NCBI RefSeq assembly: GCF_012033695.1
Contig: NZ_JAAVJI010000002.1
Location: 558,001-622,000, forward strand
Length of the DNA: 64,000 nucleotides
Direction of reading: 5' to 3'
Source of the DNA: Pseudomonas quercus
Lineage (GTDB): Bacteria; Pseudomonadota; Gammaproteobacteria; Pseudomonadales; Pseudomonadaceae
This document shows positions 1 through 10,522 of the stretch, one piece after another. Each line of letters begins with the position of its first letter. The first letter of the stretch is position 1. Made by a program: the position numbers and the translations under genes. The notes under the pieces were generated by a model, which saw nothing but the letters and a program-made list of their open reading frames with translations, was not told where the DNA came from and made no database searches.

Positions 1-22
1 CAAAACGAAAGCGTGTGATGCT

Positions 23-955
23 TCACACCGCCTTGATCGCAAACCCCATCCGAGGGAAATGCACCTGCACCGTGCCAGCACGGTCATCTTCACGGCGCAC
101 CACGATCTCTTCGTGGTCGGTGTAGACCAACTCACCCGCTACCCCGTCCACCCCATAATCGGTGGCCGAAACGACTACCTGATCACCCGCCTTGAAACCG
201 CTGGGGTCCACGAAATCGATTTCCGGGAAGCCGGCCGGCGTAGCGGCCTTGGCTTTCTCCAAGGCTTCACCGCTGCTCAACTCCGTAGGTGTACCCTGGC
301 CAAACGCCTGTACCCGCTTGAACCATGCCATTACGTTGGGGTAGCCCTCGATCAACGGCGAGGTCACCGGCGTGGCCAGCAGGAACCAGCAGATGTGCGC
401 CAAGGAAAAATCGGCATGGCTAGGCACCCCGAACAGGAACTCCCCACCGGCGCTCAGCTGCTGTTCAACGCGGCCCATGATGACCGGCCACTGATGGCGG
501 GCAATCTCGATCGGTAAACGGCTGGCCGCCCCGCCACTGAACAGCTTGGCACGGTCGGCCAGGAAGGCGTTGCGTTGCTCTTCGGTGAAGCGGGAAAAGC
601 GCACCGCTGCCGACTCAGGCTGGAATACAAAGCTTACGGCATGCTGGAACACTACCGAGTCCACCCAGCCAGCGAAGGCCGCCACCACCGCTTCTTTACC
701 GGCAGGGAATAGCGCGGGGGTGGGCTGTACCTTGTCCAACTGGCGGGCAATCAGGGCGGTATCGCAGTACACATCAGCCCCAATCTGCAGCACGGGAGTT
801 TTGCGGTAGCCACCGGTCAGGGGCATGAGGTCTGGCTTGGGCATCATCGGCGGGATATTGACCGAGTGCCACGCCAAGCCTTTGAAGCCCAGCATCAGGC
901 GAGCCTTCTCAGCGAAGGGCGAGGTAGGGTAGTGATGCAGGATCAGTGCGGTCAT
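23..955 (-). CDS. Glutathione S-transferase family protein with C-terminal extension
   Basis: A 310-residue protein. Residues 1-80 form a thioredoxin-like GST N-terminal domain: it starts MTALILHHYPTSPFAEKARL, and the typical cis-proline segment (YRKTPVLQIG) and the Asp in VYCDTALIAR are visible. An all-helical C-terminal GST domain runs to about residue 230. GSTs are usually 200-230 residues, so about 75 residues remain; this tail (from about GFKAGDQVVV to the end) looks like a small beta-barrel resembling KOW/SH3 folds. Family role: conjugation or reduction with glutathione; substrate unknown. It starts at ATG 955, has no signal peptide, and its 3' end lies close to the window edge. Confidence 0.8.
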   Translation of the reverse strand: MTALILHHYPTSPFAEKARLMLGFKGLAWHSVNIPPMMPKPDLMPLTGGYRKTPVLQIGADVYCDTALIARQLDKVQPTPALFPAGKEAVVAAFAGWVDSVVFQHAVSFVFQPESAAVRFSRFTEEQRNAFLADRAKLFSGGAASRLPIEIARHQWPVIMGRVEQQLSAGGEFLFGVPSHADFSLAHICWFLLATPVTSPLIEGYPNVMAWFKRVQAFGQGTPTELSSGEALEKAKAATPAGFPEIDFVDPSGFKAGDQVVVSATDYGVDGVAGELVYTDHEEIVVRREDDRAGTVQVHFPRMGFAIKAV

Positions 956-1035
956 TGCAGCATCCAGGCGGGTGAGAGTATGCCCAGCTTAGCGGCGTCT
1001 GAAGGCCAAGCCTACCCATACCCGCCGATCCTTTG

Positions 1036-1323
1036 TTATTCACACCCGCTATGGTCGTTTTGCCAAGCCAGGGCCATGGCTTCCTTCACTTTTTTGGGCA
1101 GCCGTTTGATGGCGCGCTCGGTTCGCAAAGCCTCACCCTTCTCCAGGCAGGCCTGGATGTACACCAGCGCCACAGCCGGGCTGGAGCGGAAGAACCGCGC
1201 GCCCTTTCCACTCTGGTGGGCTGCAAAGCGACGGTGCGGGTCGTTACTGATGCCACAGTAAAGCGAACCGTTGGCCGCTCGCACCAGGTACACCGACCAA
1301 GGCGTTGCTGGGAGGTCAGTCAT
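1036..1323 (-). CDS. GIY-YIG nuclease family protein
   Basis: A 95-residue protein of the single-domain UPF0213/YhbQ type. The GIY-YIG core appears as [18 protein letters not shown], with a variant second half (YCGIS) followed by the conserved Arg in [10 protein letters not shown]; the Glu-containing helix ([13 protein letters not shown]) is present. Family members are small, often uncharacterised DNA-cleaving or DNA-repair-associated nucleases in the cytoplasm. The start codon overlaps the end of the upstream MFS gene by 8 bases, so the two are probably co-transcribed. Function in the cell is not known. Confidence 0.8.
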   Translation of the reverse strand: MTDLPATPWSVYLVRAANGSLYCGISNDPHRRFAAHQSGKGARFFRSSPAVALVYIQACLEKGEALRTERAIKRLPKKVKEAMALAWQNDHSGCE

Positions 1324-2539
1324 TGATACGTTCGCTGCGCACGTTCACCAGGCGCGAACGCCCAGCACCCATGCCAGCCACTGTGGCGCCAATGCCGATT
1401 ACGGCAAATACCCAGCCCATGGCCGACCAGCCACCGGTCAGGTCATGCACGATACCTACGGCCAGCGGCCCCATGGACGCCAACGTATAGCCGAACCCCT
1501 GTGCCATACCCGAAAGGCCAGCCGCCGCATGTGCATCGGGTGAACGCAATACGATCAGCGTCAGTGCCACAGCGAATACACCGCCCTGCCCTAGCCCCAG
1601 TACAACGGCCCAACCCCACAGGCCACTCACTGGGGCGTACAGGCAGCCGAACAGGCCTACCAGGGTAAGCCCCATTACCACCAGGATGGCCATTCGCTGG
1701 TCATGGCTACGTGTGGCCAGCCATGGCGCACTGAGCGAACTGGCCAACTGCACAATAATAGAGCCTGATGTCACCAGCCCGGCGTCTTCAGCAGACAGCC
1801 CGCGATCGATCAGAATCGAGGGGAGCCAGCCGAACACAATATAGGCCAACGAGGACTGCAGCCCCATGAACAGCGTCACTTGCCAGGCCAACGGGTCGCG
1901 CAACAGGCCATGCACCTTGTAGATCGCCCGGCGAGCGTGGTGGCCCGTACGGGTTTGCGGCCACCAGGCCAGCGCAGCGATCAGGGCAGGCACCAGCCAG
2001 AACCCCAGCCCCCAGCGCCAGCTGTCATCGAACACCTGGCTGAGCGGCACGCTGGTGCCTGCTGCCGTCGCCGCGCCCAGGCACAGGGCCATGGTGTAGA
2101 CGCCCGTCATCAGGCCGGCATGGGCAGGAAAGTCTCGCTTGACGATACCCGGCAGCAATACCCCAATGATGCCGATACTGGCCCCCGCCACCACACTCCC
2201 TGCAAACAGCCCCACAGCACCGAATTGAGTGCGCAGGAGAATACCCGCGGCCAGCAGCAGCAAAATACCTCCGATGGTACGCTCCGCGCCAAAACGTCGA
2301 GACAGCAGCGGTGCCAGCGGGGCGAACAGCCCCAGGCACAAGACGGGCAGTGTCGTGAGCAGCCCGGCCATGGCCGCACTTATTCCCACAGCTTCGGACA
2401 CCTGATGCAGCAAAGGCGAAAGGCTGGACAACGCCGGCCGCAGGTTCAAGGCAACCAGGACCAGTGCACCGATCAGAACGACAGATTTCCACCGGGAGGT
2501 GAAGGCGACAGCATCAGGTGAAGCGTGGTCGGGAGGCAT
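1316..2539 (-). CDS. MFS transporter, CynX/NimT family
   Basis: A 407-residue, very hydrophobic protein with about 12 predicted membrane segments, the first at about residues 18-40. Its N-terminal [14 protein letters not shown] matches the signature of the CynX/NimT (cyanate/nitroimidazole-type) branch of the major facilitator superfamily, which commonly starts the first helix with NLRPA. It acts in the inner membrane as an exporter or importer of a small molecule; the substrate cannot be read from sequence. The ATG at 2539 is the first in frame; its ribosome site is weak. It overlaps the downstream GIY-YIG gene. Confidence 0.85.
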   Translation of the reverse strand: MPPDHASPDAVAFTSRWKSVVLIGALVLVALNLRPALSSLSPLLHQVSEAVGISAAMAGLLTTLPVLCLGLFAPLAPLLSRRFGAERTIGGILLLLAAGILLRTQFGAVGLFAGSVVAGASIGIIGVLLPGIVKRDFPAHAGLMTGVYTMALCLGAATAAGTSVPLSQVFDDSWRWGLGFWLVPALIAALAWWPQTRTGHHARRAIYKVHGLLRDPLAWQVTLFMGLQSSLAYIVFGWLPSILIDRGLSAEDAGLVTSGSIIVQLASSLSAPWLATRSHDQRMAILVVMGLTLVGLFGCLYAPVSGLWGWAVVLGLGQGGVFAVALTLIVLRSPDAHAAAGLSGMAQGFGYTLASMGPLAVGIVHDLTGGWSAMGWVFAVIGIGATVAGMGAGRSRLVNVRSERIND

Positions 2540-2723
2540 GCAAGGCTCGGCTGGATTTATTCGGAAACAAATTAGCCGAGCACTCTACGCCTGTGATCGG
2601 AGGAGGATCAACTGAAGTGAAGCGGGTGCACTGCAGCCGTCAGGCTGGTGCTGCGCGGTGACGTTGAAAGCGGGGGCAAGCCTGGCGCCTACAGAAGCAT
2701 CATTGGGCATGAGGCTAATGCGC

Positions 2724-2788
2724 TGTAGGCGCAAGGCTATGCTTGCGCAATCAGATTGAAAGCGCGCCGGCATGCCCGGCGCCTACAG
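2724..2788. repeat. Pair of opposed REP-like palindromes
   Basis: Two hairpins lie in the spacer after aapP. One has arms GCGCAAG (2729-2735) and CTTGCGC (2742-2748). The other has arms GCGCCGG (2764-2770) and CCGGCGC (2776-2782). The shared flank TGTAGGCGC at 2724-2732 recurs inverted as GCGCCTACAG at 2779-2788. This is the usual look of extragenic REP pairs in Pseudomonas; here they could also end aapP transcription. Confidence 0.65.
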
Positions 2789-2793
2789 GCACC

Positions 2794-3558
2794 TCAGTGA
2801 ATGATCTGGCTCAGGAACAGACGGGTACGGTCGCTCTGCGGCCGATCGAAGAAGTCGTCCGGTGCTGCCTGCTCTACGATCTCGCCCTTGTCCATAAAGA
2901 TCACGCGGTTGGCCACAGTTCGTGCGAAGCCCATTTCGTGGGTCACGCACAGCATGGTCATGCCGTCTTCGGCCAGGCCGATCATGGTATCCAGTACTTC
3001 CTTTACCATTTCCGGGTCCAGCGCCGAGGTGGGCTCGTCGAACAACATGATCTTGGGCTTCATGCACAGTGCACGTGCAATGGCCACACGCTGTTGCTGG
3101 CCCCCGGAGAGCTGCCCAGGGAACTTGTTCGCCTGCTCTGGAATGCGTACGCGTTCCAGGTAATGCATGGCAATTTCCTCGGCTTGGCGCTTGGGCATCT
3201 TGCGTACCCACATAGGCGCCAAAGTACAGTTCTGCAAAATGGTCAGGTGCGGGAACAGGTTGAAATGCTGGAATACCATGCCCACTTCGCGGCGGATGGT
3301 TTCGATCTGCTTCAGGTCGTTGGTCAGTTCCACGCCGTCCACCACAATGCTGCCCTGCTGGTGTTCTTCCAACCGGTTGATGCAGCGGATAGTGGTGGAC
3401 TTGCCTGAACCGGACGGCCCGCACAGCACGATACGCTCGCCTTGGCGCACGTTCAGGTTGATGTCCTTGAGCACGTGGAACTGGCCGTACCACTTGTTCA
3501 CACCGGTCATGCGAATAATGCCTTCAGCGCCGGCGGGTTGCTTGATGGGGTTGTTCAT
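2794..3558 (-). CDS. aapP: General amino acid ABC transporter ATP-binding protein
   Basis: A 254-residue ABC ATPase. Walker [10 protein letters not shown] at about residues 47-55, signature LSGGQQQR at about 157, Walker [13 protein letters not shown] near 180, then the switch His in VTHEMGF. It closely follows the GlnQ/AapP subfamily that energises polar amino acid import, working on the cytoplasmic face with the AapQ/AapM permeases. It is the last gene of aapJQMP, 15 bases after aapM. Length is standard for the family. It starts at ATG 3558. Confidence 0.93.
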   Translation of the reverse strand: MNNPIKQPAGAEGIIRMTGVNKWYGQFHVLKDINLNVRQGERIVLCGPSGSGKSTTIRCINRLEEHQQGSIVVDGVELTNDLKQIETIRREVGMVFQHFNLFPHLTILQNCTLAPMWVRKMPKRQAEEIAMHYLERVRIPEQANKFPGQLSGGQQQRVAIARALCMKPKIMLFDEPTSALDPEMVKEVLDTMIGLAEDGMTMLCVTHEMGFARTVANRVIFMDKGEIVEQAAPDDFFDRPQSDRTRLFLSQIIH

Positions 3559-3573
3559 ATTCTCTCCTGACGC

Positions 3574-4671
3574 TTAGCGCTTATGACCGGTGTCCAGCTT
3601 ATGCTCCAGATGAATGGAGTAGCGGGACATGCCGAAACAGAAAATCCAGAACACCAGGGCCGCGAATACGTAGCCCTCGGTCGCCATGCCGAGCCATTTG
3701 GGATCGGCGGCAGCCTGCTTGACGCTGTTGAGCAGGTCGAACAGGCCAATGATGATCACCAGGCTGGTGTCCTTGAACAGTGCGATAAAGGTGTTCACCA
3801 GGCCTGGGATAACCAGTTTGAGCGCTTGTGGCAGTACCACCAGGCCCATACTGCGCCAGTAGCCCAGCCCCATGGCGGAAGCCGCTTCATACTGGCCTTT
3901 GGGAATGGCCTGCATGCCGCCCCGCACCACCTCGGCCACATAGGCCGACTGGAACAGGATCACGCCGATCAAGGCCCGCAGCAGTTTGTCGAAGTTCATG
4001 CCTTCAGGCAGGAACAGCGGCAGCATCACCGAGGACATGAACAGCACAGTGATCAGAGGTACACCGCGCCAGAACTCGATGAAGGTCACGCACACTACCT
4101 TCACGGCGGGCATCTTGGACCGGCGGCCCAGTGCAAGCACGATGCCCAGTGGCAGCGCACCGGCAATCCCTACCGTGGCAATCACCAGGGTGAGCATCAG
4201 CCCGCCCCACTGGCTGGTGGGCACAGTGGCCATTCCGAACACACCACCGTGCAGCAGGCACCAGGCGATGATGGGATAAAGCACGATGAAGGCAATGCCG
4301 TACTTCACCTTCTTCGGCATCTTGGGAATGAAGAGCGGGGCTGCCCCGATAACGGCCAGCCATACGGTGAGGTCAACGCGCCAGCGGAGGTCGCTGGGGT
4401 AATAGCCGTACATGAACTGGCCGATGCGCTGCTCGATGAACACCCAGCAGGCGCCTGCCTTGGTGCAATCCTCGCGTACGGTACCGACCCAGTTGGCATC
4501 GAAAATCGCCCAGCTCAGCAAGGGCGGTACGATTATCCAGATAAGGTACAGTGCCAACAGGGTAAGCACGGTATTGAACCAGCCCGAGAACAGGTTGGCG
4601 CGCATCCAGGCCACAGCGCCCACGGCCCTTACGGGTGGCGGCTGGTCTGGCTTGAAGACATGAGTAGTCAT
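3574..4671 (-). CDS. aapM: General amino acid ABC transporter permease AapM
   Basis: A 365-residue inner membrane permease. A hydrophobic segment near residues 30-55 is followed by a large periplasmic part with Cys residues (TVREDCTKAGACWV), then the HisM/GlnP-type permease core at about 150-355. The EAA loop that contacts the ATPase is seen as EAASAMGLGYWRSMGLVVLPQALKLVIPG. The long N-terminal region before the core is typical of AapM compared with the roughly 220-residue HisM. It sits between aapQ (9 bases away) and aapP. Confidence 0.92.
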   Translation of the reverse strand: MTTHVFKPDQPPPVRAVGAVAWMRANLFSGWFNTVLTLLALYLIWIIVPPLLSWAIFDANWVGTVREDCTKAGACWVFIEQRIGQFMYGYYPSDLRWRVDLTVWLAVIGAAPLFIPKMPKKVKYGIAFIVLYPIIAWCLLHGGVFGMATVPTSQWGGLMLTLVIATVGIAGALPLGIVLALGRRSKMPAVKVVCVTFIEFWRGVPLITVLFMSSVMLPLFLPEGMNFDKLLRALIGVILFQSAYVAEVVRGGMQAIPKGQYEAASAMGLGYWRSMGLVVLPQALKLVIPGLVNTFIALFKDTSLVIIIGLFDLLNSVKQAAADPKWLGMATEGYVFAALVFWIFCFGMSRYSIHLEHKLDTGHKR

Positions 4672-4680
4672 GGTGGTTTC

Positions 4681-5871
4681 CTATCGCTCGATCAGCGCGA
4701 TGCGCTTGTTGTACCAGTTCATCAGCAGCGAGATGCTGATGCTGATCGCCAGGTACACGCTCATGGTGATGGCGATGACCTCGATGGCCTGACCGGTCTG
4801 GTTGAGCACAGTACCGGCAAACAACGAGACCATTTCCGGGTAGCCGATACCCGCGGCAAGGGAGGAGTTCTTGGCCAGGTTCAGGAACTGGCTGGTCAGG
4901 GGCGGAATGATCACCCGCAGCGCCTGGGGGATTATCACCTTGCGCAGGGTAGGCCCGTTGCGCAACCCCAGTGAGCGGGCAGCCTCGGTCTGGCCATGGC
5001 TGACCGATTTGATACCCGAACGCACGATCTCAGCGATAAAGGCAGCGGTGTACACCGTCAACGCCAGCGTGAGCGCCAGCAGCTCGGGAATCATCACCCA
5101 GCCACCCACGAAGTTGAAGCCGCGCAGGGCAGGCACTTCCCAGTGAACGGGTGAGCCGAACACCAAAGCACAGAGCGCTGGAATGACGACCAGCAGCGCA
5201 AGGCCTGTCCAGAATTTATGGAAAGGCACGCCCGTGGCTTCAAACCGGCGGTTGGCCCACCGCACCATGGCCCATACCGCAACCAATGCAATGACCACGC
5301 TGACCACGAATGGCCAGAAACCTTCGGCAATATTGGCGCCTGGCATGTTCAGGCCGCGGTTGCTGATAAAGAAACGGTCGGCAATGTTGATGCTGCCACG
5401 GGGGCCGGGCAACGTCAGGAATACGGCGAAGTACCAGAACAGGATCTGCAGCAACGGCGGAATGTTCCGGAAAATCTCGATATAAACCGTGGCCAGCTTG
5501 TTGATCATCCAGTTGTTGGACAGCCTGGCTACACCCACGATGAACCCCAGCAGCGTGGCCAATACGATACCGATGAAGGTCACCAGCAAGGTATTGAGCA
5601 GGCCTATAAGGAACACACGGGCGTAGGAATCGGACTCGGTGTAGGGGATCAAGTGCTGTGCAATACCGAAGCCTGCACTGCGCTCCAGGAAGCCAAACCC
5701 TGAAGTAATGCCACGGTGCTGCAGGTTGGTCTGGGTATTGTCGAAAAGGAACCAGCCGAGCGAAACCACTGCCACGATGGTGATGATCTGGAATACCCAC
5801 GCGCGTACACGCGGGTCGGTCAGGGAAAACCGCCCGGATTTAGCACTGGGTGCGCCGATGTTTTTTTGCAT
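4681..5871 (-). CDS. aapQ: General amino acid ABC transporter permease AapQ
   Basis: A 396-residue permease, partner of AapM. The first membrane segment is at about 28-48. The permease core holds the EAA-type loop (EAARSLGLRNGPTLRKVIIPQALRVIIPP) near residues 295-325. As in other AapQ proteins, a large insertion with extra helices splits the usual permease domain, making it nearly twice HisQ length. It starts at ATG 5871 and is separated from the binding-protein gene aapJ by 165 bases containing a stable hairpin. Confidence 0.92.
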   Translation of the reverse strand: MQKNIGAPSAKSGRFSLTDPRVRAWVFQIITIVAVVSLGWFLFDNTQTNLQHRGITSGFGFLERSAGFGIAQHLIPYTESDSYARVFLIGLLNTLLVTFIGIVLATLLGFIVGVARLSNNWMINKLATVYIEIFRNIPPLLQILFWYFAVFLTLPGPRGSINIADRFFISNRGLNMPGANIAEGFWPFVVSVVIALVAVWAMVRWANRRFEATGVPFHKFWTGLALLVVIPALCALVFGSPVHWEVPALRGFNFVGGWVMIPELLALTLALTVYTAAFIAEIVRSGIKSVSHGQTEAARSLGLRNGPTLRKVIIPQALRVIIPPLTSQFLNLAKNSSLAAGIGYPEMVSLFAGTVLNQTGQAIEVIAITMSVYLAISISISLLMNWYNKRIALIER

Positions 5872-6001
5872 GAAATGCCCCGGAATAAAACGGAGGATAC
5901 AGCCGTTCGGGTTGATCGAAGCGTCCTGGAAATGCCAAAGCAGGCACCGGTGCGAATGAATCGCGCACTGCGCCTGCCCTGGTGTCCTGCCTTGCTCCTG
6001 C

Positions 6002-6029
6002 TGCGCCAGCGGCTTTCACGGCTGGCGCA
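6002..6029 (-). promoter_or_regulatory. Intercistronic stem-loop after aapJ
   Basis: A perfect 9-bp inverted repeat, TGCGCCAGC (6002-6010) and GCTGGCGCA (6021-6029), with a 10-base loop, begins 8 bases after the aapJ stop on the transcript. No U-tract follows, so it is probably not a full terminator. Such hairpins after periplasmic binding-protein genes commonly protect the upstream mRNA and give the binding protein in excess over the permeases; that role is inferred here. Confidence 0.6.
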
Positions 6030-6036
6030 AGGGGGA

Positions 6037-7062
6037 TCAACGTACCGGTGGTGCGTACATGATGCCGCCGTGGGTCCACAGGGCATTCATGCCACGGTCG
6101 ATCTCCAGCGAGCCTTTGCCCAGGTTCTTCTCGAACACTTCACCGTAGTTACCCACTTGCTTGACGATCTGCACGACCCAATCCTTGGGCAGGCCCAAGT
6201 CTTTGCCGTACTCGCCGTCAGCGCCCAGCAGGCGAGCTACGTCCGGGTTCTTAGTGGATTTGGCCTGCTCTTCGACGTTAGCCGAAGTAACGCCGGCTTC
6301 TTCGGCGTTGAGCATTGCGAACAGGCTCCACTTGACCACGTTCAGCCATTCGTCGTCACCCTTGCGAACCACAGGGCCCAGGGGTTCCTTGGAAATGGTT
6401 TCAGGCAGCACGATGAAGTCAGCCTTGGAGGCCAGCTTGGAGCGTTGTGCGTAAAGCTGCGACTTGTCCGAGGTCAGTACGTCGCAACGGCCGCTTTCCA
6501 GGGACTTGGCCGATTCGTCAGAGGTGTCGAACGTGATCGGGGTGTACTTCAGGCCATTGGCGCGGAAGTAGTCGGACACGTTCAGTTCAGTGGTGGTACC
6601 GGCCTGGATGCAGATGGTCGCGCCATCCAGTTCCTTGGCACTTTTCACACCGAGCTTGTTGTTCACCAGGAAGCCAACGCCATCGTAATAGGTCACGCCC
6701 GCGAAGATCATGCCCATGCCCGCGTCACGGGAACTGGTCCAGGTGGTGTTGCGCGACAAAACGTCGATTTCGCCGGATTGCAGCGCAGTGAAGCGCTCCT
6801 TGGCGTTCAACTGGCTGAACTTGACCTTGGTAGCGTCGCCGAATACCGCCGCTGCCACAGCGCGGCAAACGTCCGCATCGATACCCTTGATCACGCCCTT
6901 GCTGTCTGGCACGGAGAAACCTGGAAGGCCGTCGCTCACACCGCACTGCACGAAGCCTTTCTTCTTCACGCCGTCCAGGGTAGCCCCTGCCTGAGCAAAC
7001 CCTGCCGCACCGAACAGTGCGGCGGTTGTCAGTACTGCCAGGGTGGATTTCAACTTCATCAT
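6037..7062 (-). CDS. aapJ: General amino acid ABC transporter substrate-binding protein
   Basis: A 341-residue periplasmic binding protein with a clear Sec signal peptide, cleavage expected after about residue 25 (AAGFAQA). The mature protein follows the AapJ/BztA pattern: FVQCGVSDGLPGFSVPDSKG near the start, then GIDADVCRAVAAAVFGD, and FSQLNAKERFTALQSGEIDVLSRNTTWT forming the amino acid site. It delivers a broad range of L-amino acids to AapQM. Two ATGs stand in tandem after a good GGAGG ribosome site, which fixes the start. First gene of aapJQMP. Confidence 0.94.
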   Translation of the reverse strand: MMKLKSTLAVLTTAALFGAAGFAQAGATLDGVKKKGFVQCGVSDGLPGFSVPDSKGVIKGIDADVCRAVAAAVFGDATKVKFSQLNAKERFTALQSGEIDVLSRNTTWTSSRDAGMGMIFAGVTYYDGVGFLVNNKLGVKSAKELDGATICIQAGTTTELNVSDYFRANGLKYTPITFDTSDESAKSLESGRCDVLTSDKSQLYAQRSKLASKADFIVLPETISKEPLGPVVRKGDDEWLNVVKWSLFAMLNAEEAGVTSANVEEQAKSTKNPDVARLLGADGEYGKDLGLPKDWVVQIVKQVGNYGEVFEKNLGKGSLEIDRGMNALWTHGGIMYAPPVR

Positions 7063-8111
<1,049 letters not shown>

Positions 8112-8121
8112 CGCAGGCCAA

Positions 8122-8140
8122 GCGCGGCACTACGCCGCGC
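8122..8140 (+). terminator. Hairpin after carboxylesterase gene
   Basis: Perfect 7-bp stem GCGCGGC (8122-8128) and GCCGCGC (8134-8140) with a 5-base loop, 10 bases after the esterase stop. The following bases contain only a weak T-rich stretch, so it may be a weak terminator or an RNA-stabilising hairpin between the esterase and rhlB. Confidence 0.45.
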
Positions 8141-8199
8141 CCGATTCTTGCATTACACTGCCAAGCGAACCGATCCTTACAAACGACGAAGAGAACACC

Positions 8200-9639
8200 G
8201 TGCTCAAAGCACTTAAGAAAATGTTCGGCAAAAGCGAGGCTGAGCCGCTCGCCGCCGCACCTGTTCCACCTTCACCGGCGCGCCCATCGCGCCCGGCGCC
8301 GGCCCAACCGGCTGAAGCAGCCACCCCCGTTGCTGCGCCCCCGCCGGCCACAACCGTGAACGCGGAACGGCCACGGCGTGAGCGCAAACCCAAGCCAGTG
8401 CCTGTGCCAGCAGCACCATGGACGCTTGAAGATTTCCAGGTGCCGCCTCAGGAAGGAAAAACCCGCTTCCACGATTTCGCTTTGCGGCCAGAACTGATGC
8501 ACGCCATCCAGGACCTGGGCTTCCCTTATTGCACACCCATCCAGGCGCAAGTACTAGGCTTTACCCTCAAAGGCCGCGATGCCATTGGCCGTGCCCAGAC
8601 AGGAACAGGCAAGACCGCTGCATTCCTGATTTCCACCATCAGCCAGTTATTGCAGACGCCGCCACCGGCAGAGCGCTACATGGGCGAGCCCCGTGCGCTG
8701 ATCATCGCCCCCACACGTGAGCTGGTAGTACAGATCGCCAAAGATGCGGCCGAGCTGACGGCGCACTGCCCTTTGAATGTCATGACGTTCGTAGGCGGCA
8801 TGGACTTCGACAAACAGCTCAAGCAGCTGGAATCCCGTTACTGCGACATTCTCGTCGCCACGCCGGGGCGCCTGCTGGACTTCAACCAGCGGGGCGACGT
8901 GCACCTAGACATGGTTGAGGTGATGGTGCTGGACGAGGCGGACCGTATGCTGGACATGGGCTTCATCCCCCAGGTGCGCCAGATCATTCGCCAAACCCCG
9001 CCCAAAAGCGAACGTCAGACGCTGCTGTTCTCGGCCACCTTTACCGAAGACGTGATGAACCTGGCGCGCCAGTGGACCACGGACCCCGCCATCGTCGAGA
9101 TCGAACCCGAACAGGTGGCCAGTGATACCGTGGAGCAACATGTGTATGCCGTCGCCGGCAGCGACAAGTACAAGCTGTTGTACAACCTGGTCACCAGCGA
9201 AGGCTGGGACCGCGTGATGGTATTTGCCAACCGCAAGGACGAAGTACGCCGTATCGAGGAGCGCCTGGTGCGCGATGGAATCAGTGCCGCCCAGCTGTCA
9301 GGGGACGTTCCGCAGCACAAGCGCATCAAGACCCTGGAAGCCTTCCGAGCTGGGCAGGTAAAAGTGATGGTGGCCACCGACGTGGCAGGCCGAGGCATTC
9401 ATATCGAAGGGATCAGCCACGTGATCAACTTCACGCTGCCTGAGGACCCGGAAGACTACGTGCACCGGATCGGCCGTACCGGGCGGGCGGGCACCAGTGG
9501 CATTTCCATCAGCTTTGCCGGTGAGGACGACTCTTATCAGCTGCCTGGGATCGAAACCCTGCTAGGCCGCAAGATCAGCTGCGAAATGCCGCCGGAAACC
9601 CTGCTCAAGCCAGTGCCCCGCAAGGGCAACGCGCTGTAG
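8200..9639 (+). CDS. rhlB: DEAD-box ATP-dependent RNA helicase RhlB
   Basis: A 479-residue helicase. An Ala/Pro-rich basic N-terminal tail of about 85 residues precedes a core beginning [19 protein letters not shown]. Motifs in order: Q motif CTPIQ, motif [36 protein letters not shown], and motif [12 protein letters not shown]. It unwinds RNA and in gammaproteobacteria works with RNase E. The GTG at 8200 ([10 protein letters not shown]) is taken as the start because upstream in-frame sequence overlaps the esterase gene and does not look conserved. The extended N-terminus makes it longer than the 421-residue E. coli RhlB. Confidence 0.85.
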   Translation: MLKALKKMFGKSEAEPLAAAPVPPSPARPSRPAPAQPAEAATPVAAPPPATTVNAERPRRERKPKPVPVPAAPWTLEDFQVPPQEGKTRFHDFALRPELMHAIQDLGFPYCTPIQAQVLGFTLKGRDAIGRAQTGTGKTAAFLISTISQLLQTPPPAERYMGEPRALIIAPTRELVVQIAKDAAELTAHCPLNVMTFVGGMDFDKQLKQLESRYCDILVATPGRLLDFNQRGDVHLDMVEVMVLDEADRMLDMGFIPQVRQIIRQTPPKSERQTLLFSATFTEDVMNLARQWTTDPAIVEIEPEQVASDTVEQHVYAVAGSDKYKLLYNLVTSEGWDRVMVFANRKDEVRRIEERLVRDGISAAQLSGDVPQHKRIKTLEAFRAGQVKVMVATDVAGRGIHIEGISHVINFTLPEDPEDYVHRIGRTGRAGTSGISISFAGEDDSYQLPGIETLLGRKISCEMPPETLLKPVPRKGNAL

Positions 9640-9640
9640 G

Positions 9641-10508
9641 CGCCGCAAAGCGCGCGAACGCATGGTCGGCCGCACCAACCTTTTCGCCGGCTGGCGCCAG
9701 CTCCCACAAGGCCGCAACCTCCCACAGGGGCTTAGCCTATGTGGGAGCCTGCGCAGCGGGCGAACGCGTGGCGGGCCGCATTAACCTTTTCGCCGGCTGG
9801 CGCCAGCTCTCACAAGGCCGCAACCTCCCACAGGGGTATAGACTGTGTGGGAGCCTGCGAAGCAGGCGAACGCGTGGCGGGCCGCATTAACCTTTTCGCC
9901 GGCTGGCGCCAGCTCCCACAAGGCCGCAACCTCCCACAGGGGCATAGCTTGTGTGAGAGCCCGCACAGCGGACGAACGCATGGCGGGCCGCACTAACCTT
10001 TTCGCCGGCTGGCGCCAGCTCCCACAAGCCCGCAACCTCCTACAAGGACATAGCCTGTATGGGAGCCTGCGAAGCGGGCGAACGCATGGCGGGCCGCACC
10101 AACCTTTTCGCCGGCTGGCGCCAGCTCCCACAAGGCCGCAACCTCACACAGGGGCTTAGCTTGTGTGGAAGCCCGCACAGCGGGCGAACACATGGTCGGC
10201 CGCACCAACCTTTTCGCCGGCTGGCGCCAGCTCCCACAGGGCCGCAACCTCACACAGGGGCTTAGCCTGTGTGGGAGCCTGCGCAGCGGGTGAACACATG
10301 GTCGGCCGCACCAACCTTTTCGCTGGCTGATGCCAGCTCCCACAAGGCCGCAACCTCCCACAGGGGTATAGACTGTGTGGGAGCCTGCGAAGCAGGCGAA
10401 CGCGTGGCGGGCCGCACTAACCTTTTCGCCGGCTGGCGCCAGCTCCCACAAGCCCGCAACCTCCCACAGGGGTATAGACTGTGTGGGAGCCTGCGCAGCG
10501 GGCGAACA
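9641..10508. repeat. Tandem array of eight 106-bp REP-pair units
   Basis: The motif TTTTCGCCGG and its flanks recur at 9681, 9787, 9893, 9999, 10105, 10211, 10317 (TTTTCGCTGG) and 10423: eight copies spaced exactly 106 bases each time. Every unit carries two opposed REP-like palindromes: one around GCTGGCGCCAGC followed by CTCCCACA, and one of the form TGTGGGAGCC with a 6-bp hairpin such as GCCTGC-GAA-GCAGGC. A partial unit begins right after the rhlB stop, and the last unit breaks off 15 bases before the moaE stop. It lies between convergent genes. Apparent open frames inside it are artefacts of the repeat, since 106 is not a multiple of 3. Confidence 0.95.
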
Positions 10509-10522
10509 AGCGTCGGCACGTG

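Noticed and set aside
9641..10508. CRISPR array
   Set aside because: The units are 106-base tandem copies with no unique spacers, no 24-37-base repeat pattern and no cas genes nearby.
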